Below, in pieces: positions 39,022 to 47,820 of a DNA stretch of 64,000 nt. Location of the stretch: the NCBI GenBank assembly GCA_947846985.1, contig CANTUZ010000026.1, positions 56,960,730 to 57,024,729 on the forward strand, read 5' to 3'. A program made the translations under genes and the position numbers. Below the pieces are notes generated by a model. That model ran no database searches. It saw only the letters and a list, made by a program, of their open reading frames with translations, and was not told the DNA's origin. Numbering within the stretch: position 1 is the stretch's first letter; each line of letters opens with the position of its first letter. Source of the stretch: Fratercula arctica. Lineage: Eukaryota; Chordata; Aves; Charadriiformes; Alcidae.

Positions 39022-39690
39022 CACAGAATCACTGAAAGGTTGAGGTTGGAAGAGACCTCTGGATGTCATCTTGTCAAGGTCGCCTGCTCCAGCAGACAGC
39101 TAGAGCCATTTCCCCAGGATGATGTCCAGACCGCTCTTCACTATCCCTTCCCCTGTCACTTCCCCAAGTCACTGTACGCTGTCAACCGGCAAGAGCCTGG
39201 CTACACCTTCTTTGCAGCCTCCCTTCAGGCCGTTTTATGCCTTGCTCAGATCCCCTCTGAACCTTCTCTTCACCAGGCTAAACAGTCCCAGCTGGCTCAG
39301 TCTTTGCTCCCAGGAGAAATCCTCCAGCACCTTAATGGTCTTCCTGGCCCTTTGCTGGACTCTCTCCACTATGCGCATCTCTCTCTTGTTCTGGGAAGCT
39401 CAGAACCAGAGGCAGTGCTCCAGGTGTGGCATCACCAGTGCCCAGGAGGATCACCTTCCTTGACCTCCTGGCAAAACTCCTCCTCATGCAGCCCAGGACA
39501 CCGTTAGTGCTCCTTGTGGCAAAGGCCATGTTGTTGGCTCATGATTGACTTGGTGCCCACCAGGGTCTCCAGGGCTTTTTTTGCAAAGCTGCTTTCCAGC
39601 TGGGCAGTCCCACACACGTGCTGGTGTGCTGGTGCTGGCATTGTCCCTCCCCAGGTGCAGGACTTTGCGCTTCTTCTTGTTGAACTTTTT
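39022..39690 (-). mobile_element. CR1 LINE, minus strand, 5'-truncated
   Basis: The + strand starts with the reverse-complemented CR1 3' end (CACAGAATCACTGAAAGGTT, then GAGGTTGGAAGAGACCTCTG). It continues through CCTTCTCTTCACCAGGCTAA, CAGTCCCAGCTGGCTCAGTC, CTTCCTGGCCCTTTGCTGGA and CTCCAGGTGTGGCATCACCA, and ends in the reverse transcriptase region at TTGTCCCTCCCCAGGTGCAG and TTCTTGTTGAACTT. On the minus strand the last part reads KFNKKKRKVLHLGRDN, the CR1 'FNK.K.KVLHLG' block. Several frameshifts break the coding frame. Confidence 0.92.
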
Positions 39691-39778
39691 GGGGCTCCTG
39701 CCTTGGCAGGGTACCACCCTGGGGTGACACAGAGAGCAGCCCCACATCACGAGTCCACGCAGGAGGGGGGATTTGGGT
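39691..39778 (-). repeat. Non-CR1 segment shared with copy A (copy B)
   Basis: GGGGCTCCTGCC, TTGGCAGGGTACCACCCTGG, GGTGACACAGAGAGCAG and AGGAGGGGGGATTTGG match 36760-36845 in order, with a few substitutions and a 1-base indel. It lies between the CR1 and the TOPORS-like remnant and may be 3' flanking sequence of the latter. Confidence 0.75.
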
Positions 39779-40512
39779 GTCCCCGTAGCGAGGCTGCACC
39801 GGGCAGTGCAGGCTGGTAGGAGAGCCCCTGAGGCACCCTCCCAGGTTCACCGGTGGCGGGGTGGCTTCCTGGGGGGCTGGGAAGGGTCCTCAGGGCTGCC
39901 GGCCCTCCTCTTCGGGGCTCACCGGGGCCCCTCAGGGGAGCGGTCCCTGCCCTGGCTGTGCCTGGAGGGCCCTGGCACAGCCTCCTCTGGCTCCTCTTCG
40001 TGCTCCCCACGGGTGGGAGCAGCGGTGGAGGGGGAGCTCGTGGGACCCCCGTGGGGAGCTGGGCTGGGAGCAGGAGACTCCCCTCGGGAGGCAGCGGGGA
40101 CGGGGGCAGCCGCGGCACTGTCCTCCCGCCCCCCGGCAGCACGGGTGACCCCCAGGCCCATGCGACGTGGGGCCAGCCCACTGCACCGGCGCACGACGGC
40201 CTCAATCAGCCGGCTGACAAAGGCCCTCGTGTGCCAGCCCAGGGAGGCCTGCAGCCGCTGGGCCAGAGCCTCCTCATCCAGCCCAAGGTGGCCCCATCCC
40301 AGAACATACAGGTCTTTATTGTCATTGTTGACCTTGCCCTGAGCCAGAGGCTGGAGAAGAGACCTCCTTAGTATCCTTCTAGTAGGAGTGGGTCTGTGTT
40401 TTGGTGATTGGTGTGACCAAGTATGAAGAGGAACTTCTGAGCGTGGGAGCCTCAGGACTGGCAGAAACTGGGCTGTGAAAACAGCAGGTGTTGATGGCAC
40501 TGACACTAGCAC
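39779..40512 (-). pseudogene. TOPORS-like retrocopy/pseudogene, C-terminal part
   Basis: Minus-strand frame 40512-39919 (197 codons). From about residue 70 it reads GHLGLDEEALAQRLQASLGW, then HTRAFVSRLIEAVVRRCSG and APRRMGLG. This is followed by a long Ala/Pro/Ser/Glu-rich tail with GEHEEEPEEAVPGPSRHSQG and RDRSPEGPR before the stop. The arrangement resembles the C-terminal half of the 'E3 ubiquitin-protein ligase Topors-like' proteins predicted in many bird assemblies: a helical segment ('HGLD.E....R.Q..L..HT..F....I....RCS'), then a disordered acidic tail. In the family an N-terminal RING finger recruits an E2 enzyme; no RING (C3HC4) is present here. The first ~60 residues are poor matches, so the true left border is uncertain and this is most likely a 5'-truncated dead copy. 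G+C content is far higher than in the flanks, as expected for a foreign insertion. The family assignment is from memory of the pattern and should be treated as probable. Confidence 0.6.
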
Positions 40513-43500
40513 TTCATCAAGATCACGTCTATGTTCAGCTTCTCAGGACACCCAGGCAGGGACAATGCAGATGTGAAAAGGCCTCCAACGGTTGTGCCTC
40601 TTGTTCTCTGTCTCACCTCCACTAATTCGGTCCAGACTAGGTGGGAATACACATTTAGCTGCTTTCAAATAGGTGGATATGAATGACAGCATGCATGTGA
40701 ATGAGTGAAATCAATTTTATTTTGAAATAAAACTCTCCCTTCCCTCCTTGCTTTGGACTTTGCAACATTACTGAGATTTGTTGATACCGTTTGCAACAGA
40801 GGTTTGGGGCTGGAATGCCCAGAATGCCCGGGAGACCCTCACAGGCTCCGTCCAGAGACCGATGGTGCAATGCTATCTAAACAATTAAAGCATAAGATGA
40901 CATATCATATTGCATGGCCTTTCTCCTTGCTCACGTAGGCTTTGGGGCGGGGAGGCAGATTGCTATTCAAGGGTTAAAGTCATTTGTACTAATTTCTGAA
41001 TGAGTACAATTTGCTACTGGGAGTCCGAAAGAAGAGGGTGGTCTCTAATTATTGATATGTCCCCAGGTTCTTTATCGTCATCAGACATTTCAAGATACGT
41101 TGTGTCATGTCATCGACAAGCATAGAGAAAAAAGGCTCTTGAATGCATGACATTATCAAAAGCCATCCTCTATTTTGATCATATATTTGTAACTTGTTGT
41201 GCAACGTGGCCACAAAGCAACCAACAAGGACAAGAAAAACAAGCAAGCAAACAAAGGAGAGGCCAAAGAAGTACCACATCATTTCAGTGACCACTCTTGC
41301 CCCTCAACAGCCTTCTCCGCTACCTAGTAACCTAAGCAAAATATCCCCAACACGTAATGCATCCTTGCCAAAATCAAAGCAATGCCTTAGACCTCGTCAA
41401 AGAAAAGCGGCTTAGAAGAGGTGATACACAGAAGGGCAGATCTTAGGTCATGGTGGCTTTGGTGGCCTTGTGAGCTGAGAGGAAAAGGTACTCCTTTTTT
41501 TTTTCTCCTTAATTCACCAGAACTCCCCTGCAGTAGCGTTGTCATTGGAACTGCGCTTACAGTTTGTTCCCAGAGGACTTAGGAACTCCTTTCCCATTCC
41601 TTCTTAGTCCTTCAGTTCCTTGGAAGCACACATTTCCCTGCAAGGTGTGGGCTTCCATCCGAAATCACGACTGCTTGAGCATGCCTCGTGGCAGCTCCCC
41701 TGAAACCCAGCAGGAGCAGTATTACAAACCAGTACTTGGTCTCTTGGCATTTCATCATGAGAACAGACCTGCGTTCTGGTTTTACCCTTTTCTTTCCCTG
41801 AGGACAGATGTCAGGTTTTTCATGGCACAGTGCAAACATACAAAAGAAAGCACCATGGAAGTGTAAAAGTCAAATTTATTCTTGACCTTGATAGTTCCGT
41901 GTACATCTCCTGAATGGATAGGGAACCCGAGACAAGCAGCACTTTGCCATACAACTGAGCAGATGTTGGGGACTTCCACCGGAAGGCAGCTGCTCTCGTG
42001 CAATTCAGAGCCCCCTCAGGTTCAAGTCTGTGCAGATAGAGCTGGAAAATGTGTTTCCCACAGAAGGTGTTCTACCATTAGTAGTAAATTATTTGAAGAC
42101 ACGATTCAGCTCTTCTTTTCTGTTGGGCCACTTTGTGACTTTGGTTGTCTTCTTGAGCAAAAATGCCTCTGAATAATTAGAATAACAAATACATTACTAC
42201 ATGAATAGACTGTTCATGAGAAGAAATGTATTTCCTCAATATGTATGCCTGAACTATACATAAAATAAGCCTCCAGAAAAGCTGTAAAAATAAAAGTAGG
42301 AAGAAAAAGTATCTGAACACAAACTGGAAAGGAAAGCATAAAAATGTGAAAATAAAATTGAGTGTTAATTCAAATGTAAAAGGAAAATTGTCAGCACTAT
42401 CCACAACCAGGTGGTAGGTGTCATTGACTCCACATTTCACTGTAGCAAAGACTTTAAAATAGGGCAAGATAATTTTATGAGGAACATAAAATTACCACAG
42501 TTGAAAAAAACCTCTAACACCCCCACCCCCAACTGCCTCTCTGTAGGGTTATATCTCCCCTTGCTGTAAAGTCTATACCATCTTCCACCACAGGCAAGAA
42601 AAAGACTTTTCTTTCACAGTTGTTGAAGCTTTTGGGAGCAGGAGGAAGGAGAGAGGGAATTTCACCTTGCCCTGAGGCAGAGCTCATTGGCCTCTGTTAG
42701 AAACAGGGTTGTGGAAAAGGTCTGTCCTCGATCTAATCCGGCAAGACACCTTTCCCCATACAAGCTTGCACCACAGCCATCTCCCAGATACTCTGGAGGC
42801 AGAAGCCACTAGTGATCACTGGTATTACATATTTCTTCAAAGGTATAAAGGCCTTTGCCTGTGTTTTCCATCTGTTCCAGTTTCAAATTTATTAGTTCTT
42901 CTAAATGCATTTTGGTACAGTTCTGTTTTAATTGATGCCACTGTTTCTGCTGAATTTAACAAGAAAGGCTTGACCAAGAAAGCTTGAGCACAGCTGCCTC
43001 ATGATAGCATAATTGTTCCTAACTTTAATCCTTTAAATTGTGTTATTTTTCCTATAGAAAAACAGCTTAGTTTGATAATTATGCTTCTAATTGTAGTGTC
43101 ATTATTTTAATAAAATAAGCTTTAGCAAAGAAAAAAAAAAAAACAGCTTAAATTCAGCGGAGTGCTTTGGAAGTGCTATTTTTTTCCCACGAGAACTTTC
43201 ATTTTCACATATTAAGTACTAATAACATAAATGTAAGTTCTTGCCTATGTTTTAGCTACTGCTGTCATGGCATTAATATCACAACAGAGATATTGCCATC
43301 TCAATTAGACCAACAGCAGAATGTACTGGAAAGTCAACGCATTCCTCTCCTCCAAGTGGATGAGCTCATACCATAATGCACAGGTACGGATTTGGAAGAG
43401 GCCACTTTTCAGAAGGACTGTGAATCCAACAACTGTGAAGGCATCCTGCTTGTGATGAAAAGTGTAAGCCTTTATGGAAAGTTAAGTATGTAAGTGGAAG

Positions 43501-44100
43501 GCAAGGGGGACTGGCAAGGGAGAACAGCACAAGGTACTACCTCCAGTTTCTCCTGTGTGAACTTGGGAAGCTGGTTAGATGTGCTTACTGAAGATACACA
43601 GGAAGTCAATATCTCCCTATGCTTTCCATCCTTGACTTTGTAAAGCTAGAATAGCATCTCCTTGGACTGTGAAGGAAAACGTAAAAATCTCATGCTTGAT
43701 ATACTCATTGCTGTGAGAAAAGTAAAATGTTCATTGTTTTTTTGGAAACTTTGATTAAAAGCTCCCTCTGATAATAGCCTGTATAAAGAAATTAAATTTA
43801 TTTTTTTAATTTTCAAAAAAGTAATAAGAATATTATTTTCCATGTCTCATGTCAGATTGTTATTTACTCAGAAGAAACTGAAAGATACCACCTCCCTACT
43901 CAACTGTTCACCTGGGTATCCTGCGTCTTAAAACAGCCCCATACCAGTCTGTAACAGTTAGACAGGAAAATATATTTTTGCCAGTTTCTTCCTTGAGACT
44001 TGGTTTTGAAGTGGAAACACAGAGGGACCAAGACTGTAGTCACTGAAAGGAGAGGTCAGGGGAAAATACTTTCCTCACTGGTTCTTCTCTTCTCTACCAG
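40513..44100. other. Unassigned single-copy DNA
   Basis: No gene recognised. A minus-strand frame at 41049-41294 has a hydrophobic run, but it comes from a GTTTGCTTGCTTG-type low-complexity stretch. Short poly-T (41496-41505) and poly-A (43132-43143) runs occur. Confidence 0.5.
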
Positions 44101-44665
44101 GAAGGGCGCAGAGCCATGGAGAAGTCCCTGCAATCCACACGCGCCTGACCCAGCGTGGGGCACACTCTTTACAGGGGAGGCGTCTCCAAAATGCAGGGGG
44201 ACTCGGAGTTACCTCAGGCCCATCTCTTGCTGAAGTGACGCCTGGCTCCCACGCTGCAGCCGTTCTAGAGCCGGGGGGACCGAGAAGGAAAGAAGACCAC
44301 ACGAACTGAGATCTTGGTTTTGAACTTTGAAGAAGGACCTTTGTAGAGACAGGAGAGCTCCGAGGAGGGCACTGTGTCATTTGTTGTTGGAAACTTGCAG
44401 GTGAAGGGTCTTTAACAGGGTCCCTCATTTCTGCCACTTCCGTGGAGCAGCAGGAATTTGGAGATCCAGGAACATGAAATGAGTCTAATTCAAACCCTTG
44501 GGGATGCTGGGTGGCACTCCTGTTGGCAGCCATGTCACCCTCATGGGCGCCAGAGGGCAGAGGGCAACGTGCTGTGCCCTGTGGGGAAGCAGGAGGAGTC
44601 AGCCAAGACAGCCACAACCACAAAGAGGAGAGAAACTCCAAATAAATGCTGCAGTCAGGCAGGAT
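44101..44665 (+). other. Candidate non-coding last exon (speculative)
   Basis: A pyrimidine-rich run ends in CTCTACCAG at 44092-44100, a good splice acceptor. It is followed by about 540 bp of G+C-richer sequence and an AATAAA signal at 44641-44646, with the block ending about 20 bp later. No long + strand frame fills the block. The 234-codon minus-strand frame overlapping it has no recognisable domain. A last exon of a long non-coding RNA would fit, but the signals alone are weak. Confidence 0.25.
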
Positions 44666-45513
44666 ATGCTCCCAACCTGACTTGAGGTGCCCTTCAAATC
44701 CTACTAGAAAACATAGTGCGCTGTTGGTAACATACATATCACCATTAGATGATATGAAGTAATACATAAGGCAATACATTACTAAGTTTTGTCATTTGTA
44801 TTGTAAATATAAGTATGCATATATGCATGTGTACCTATATATATATACATTATTTTCAGCCAGACGTCCATCGGGCCCAAAATTAAAAGCTGCTATTTCT
44901 GTTAGAGGAATTCGTTTGCATCAGTCATTTTCATTGCACCAAAAAACACAGGTTACTATCTGTGTTCCCTGGCACAGTAGTCAGAGGATGGTGATTAACC
45001 TCAGCAAGTGTTTAATTAGTTCACAAGAAACCACTACCAGGTGTGGAAGCTGCATCCAAAAAGCTCTAGACTGTGCCAGGATAGGGGATTGAGCCAAGGC
45101 AAACAGAGAAAGGGGAGAAGGATATATGCTCTCCATCTCTGCTGTACAGAACAAATGCTGGTCATTGCAGACACTTTCACAGACAAATTTCCTGGAACAT
45201 ACCTGTGTATGTGGCAGCTCAGGTAATACGTTATTTTGACAGGCATTTTTTTCATTTAGTGTCCTGCGAAATACATCCATCACAACCAAGAAATTTGAGA
45301 TTTTCATCCATCACAAATTTTGTTTTTAAGGAAAAACATTTTTTGTTTTACTTTTCTGTTGGTAAAAATCTTTTTGTATCTGAGTACAAATTAATATCTC
45401 CATAATGAAGGAAACAGAAAGAGAGTATTAAAATAATCTTATGAATGAGAACTTACATAAAACCTCCTAGAAACTGACAAAAACAAGGGAAAAAGGCAGC
45501 TTCATATAACCTT
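44666..45513. other. Unassigned A+T-rich DNA
   Basis: No gene seen. A small (TA)n run lies at about 44838-44848. Confidence 0.5.
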
Positions 45514-45529
45514 CCCCCCCCCCCCCCCC
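45514..45529. repeat. Poly-C tract (16 bp)
   Basis: Uninterrupted run of 16 C, unusual in this A+T-rich setting. Confidence 0.95.
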
Positions 45530-46652
45530 AGAAACTCACCTTTACTAGAAGTTTAGTTGTGCTCTGTATTTAATAATATCAAGCCCAAGCATTCAAAAAT
45601 CATGAGCTCCCATTGCATGCAAAACATACCATTTGGCATATGCATTTTATAAATTTCTTATGGTCATTTTCAAACTCATTTCCATAATGGTATGTTGGGG
45701 AAAAAGATAGCAAAACAAAACTCATTCGTTTAAGTGAAATCTGATAGTCATCTGTACTGACCATAGCCTCCTACTCTTGAGCTTTCAGAAGAACACTGAA
45801 TTTTATGAGAGTTGTGATAAAAATTTTGAGTCTTTTCAAACCATTGACATTTTTGCCTGGTTGTTCATGGTGGATACAATCTCACATAACATAAATGACT
45901 GCAATTTTCTGTCTCTTAGCGACCTGAACTCTCTTTCAGTGGAAAGAAATATGGATCTTGTCAAAACATACAAAAACACATATCTGAAGTCACTGGAGTT
46001 GCAGCAAAGAAATACTATTTTTACCCACTGATTAGAAGGAGAAGCAGACAATTAAATTTGAGGCTGGTGTTTGCAGAGCACCCATCTAAACAAGGTTTCA
46101 GATCACCTCATTGTTTTGTGTAAATGTCTTCCAAATAGAAACAGTCATCTGCTAATAAAAAATAAGCATTTATACTAGCACAGGTAGCCTCAGCTGTCCT
46201 GAGTTGGCCTTGTCCTTTAAAAACCTCTGCATAATTACAGGGTATATTTTAAACTAAACAAATATAAATATGCTGATAGAAATAAACAATCATCTGTGCC
46301 TCTTCAGCTGTTTCCAGTGGCTACTGTGTGCCCAAGAGAAGAGCAGATAAAGGCTAAGGACAATACCTCAGCTTTGATCTAATTGGTTAGGCTGTCTTTC
46401 ACTTGAAGTCGGCTGTTGCTGCTGAGGGCTTTTGTAGAGCTTGTTACTCATTTCCCAAGGAAAATCTGGTGACGAGAAAAGGCAGAAGAGGAGGTAAGAG
46501 GTAAGAGCTGTAGCTTGATGTTAGTGGGGCCTAGTTGAATGACTTTTCAGTCTATCTGGATGAGGTCCTGTCTGAGGTTTCTAATGATATTGTTTTACAT
46601 GAACTAAAAATATTATTTTTTTCCTTTTTTTTAATCTTCTGCGTATTTTCAG
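45530..46652. other. Unassigned A+T-rich DNA
   Basis: No gene recognised. The frame at 45777-46031 (+) lacks a domain. Confidence 0.5.
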
Positions 46653-46779
46653 CCAAAATCCCAGACGAGTGTTACAGGCCTCCTACTTCCAAGAGTTTGA
46701 AATGTTCTGCGAATGCCTTGGCCAGGAGCATTGCAGGAAGGAAAACCTTGTCCCCCCAGTGGTCCCTGCCAAAATGTTG
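46653..46779 (+). other. Candidate internal exon, 127 bp (speculative)
   Basis: A strong T-rich tract (46608-46650) ends in TTTTCAG at 46646-46652, and the block is closed by TTG|GTGAGC at 46777-46785. These are a good acceptor and donor 127 bp apart. One frame is open throughout, ends in phase 0 and reads QNPRRVLQASYFQEFEMFCE then CLGQEHCRKENLV. A second frame is also open, so coding cannot be decided. I recognise no family. Confidence 0.3.
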
Positions 46780-47049
46780 GTGAGCATTGTTCCAAGAGTC
46801 ATGGGCTGCATCCACTTTCTTTCATTTGCTGAGGTTGTTGGATTTAGTTTTTTCTCACACATCACAAATTTGCTTCTTCCCCATTAGGCAGGAAGAAAGG
46901 GAATAACTGAATAACTGAACTGAATAAAGGAATAATTGAATAATTGTTAGGAAAAGTGTTCTTTTCCTTTTTTCCCCCCACTCAAATTGTTCTAATCAAG
47001 TAAAGAGGTAAGGAAGTTTTTTGTTTTATTACTTATATACCCTTCTTTC
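46780..47049. other. Spacer between candidate exon and CR1
   Basis: A+T-rich, nothing recognised. A short local repeat (GAATAACTGAATAACTGAA) lies at about 46900-46945. Confidence 0.5.
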
Positions 47050-47528
47050 TTGTTCTGTGAAGCCCAGCACTGGACACTGCACTCCAGGTGCCTCTCTACA
47101 GGCTAAAGATGAACGATCACTTTCCTCGACCTGCTGGTGATGGTCCTCTTAGTGTATCCTGGAAGCTGTTGGCCTTTTTTTGCCAGATGGGCACACTGCT
47201 AGCTCATTGTCAGCTTGTTGTCTACCAGGACCCCAACCTCCTTTTCTGGCAAGGTGTTTTTCAGTCAATGAGCCCCCATTTTGGATGGGTGCATGGGTTT
47301 ATTTCTCCCCAGGGACAGGACTGAACATTTGCCTTTGTTGAACATGATGAGATTCCTCTGTGGCCAGCTCACCAGTCTATTGTGGTCCCTCTGAATGGCA
47401 GCACACCCAGCTGCTATGTCAGACACTTCTTCCAGTTTTACATCATTACCAAACATGCTGAGAGCACACTCTGCCTAATTATCCAGGTCATTAATGGAGA
47501 GGTTAAGCAGTATTGGCCCCAGCACTGA
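47050..47528 (-). mobile_element. CR1 LINE internal fragment, minus strand
   Basis: On the minus strand the part 47456-47265 reads MFGNDVKLEEVSDIAAGCAA then IQRDHNRL, FNKGKCSVLSLGRNKPMH and MGAH. This is the CR1 reverse transcriptase stretch that follows the catalytic box; GNDVKL stands where active copies have ADDTKL, so the catalytic site is lost. Toward 47050 come the matching downstream blocks (CCAGCACTGGACACTGCACT, CCAGGTGCCTCTCTAC). The element has no 3' end of its own here. Confidence 0.9.
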
Positions 47529-47820
47529 GACTCACAGAATGGTTGAAACTGGCAGGTCCCTCTGGAGACCATATAGTCCACTCTCCCCACACACAGACCT
47601 GCTCAGCATAGGGTTAGAGGTTGCACAGGACCTTGTCCAGTCAGATTTTTAATATCTCTGAGGACAGAGGCTCTGAAACCTCTCTGGGCAACTTGATCTA
47701 GTGGTTGACCAACCTGACAATTAAAAAAAGGGCTTTCTGGTGTTTAAGTCAAATTTCCTGTATTTCAGTTTGTGCCCATGGCCTCTTGTCCTTTCACTGG
47801 TCACCACTTAGCAGAGTCAG
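47529..47820 (-). mobile_element. Second CR1 LINE 3'-end fragment, minus strand
   Basis: Starts abruptly with the reverse-complemented CR1 3' end (CTCACAGAATGGTTGAAACT, GGCAGGTCCCTCTGGAGACC). It continues through GGACCTTGTCCAGTCAGATT, TCTCTGGGCAACTTGATCTA and GTTTGTGCCCATGGCCTCTT to GTCCTTTCACTGGTCACCAC. It lies head-to-tail against the fragment on its left. The order of parts (internal, then 3' end) cannot come from one unrearranged element. Confidence 0.92.

Noticed and set aside
39773..40371. + strand frames of up to 189 codons over the TOPORS-like remnant
   Set aside because: They are shadows of the minus-strand frame, which alone shows family-like motifs.
41049..41294. Minus-strand frame with a hydrophobic, membrane-like run
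   Set aside because: The hydrophobic run comes from TTGCTTGTTTG-type low complexity. No splice or start context supports it.
44075..44779. 234-codon minus-strand frame
   Set aside because: No recognisable domain. The G+C-rich stretch has few stop codons in any frame. Kept only as a conservation test under the findings.
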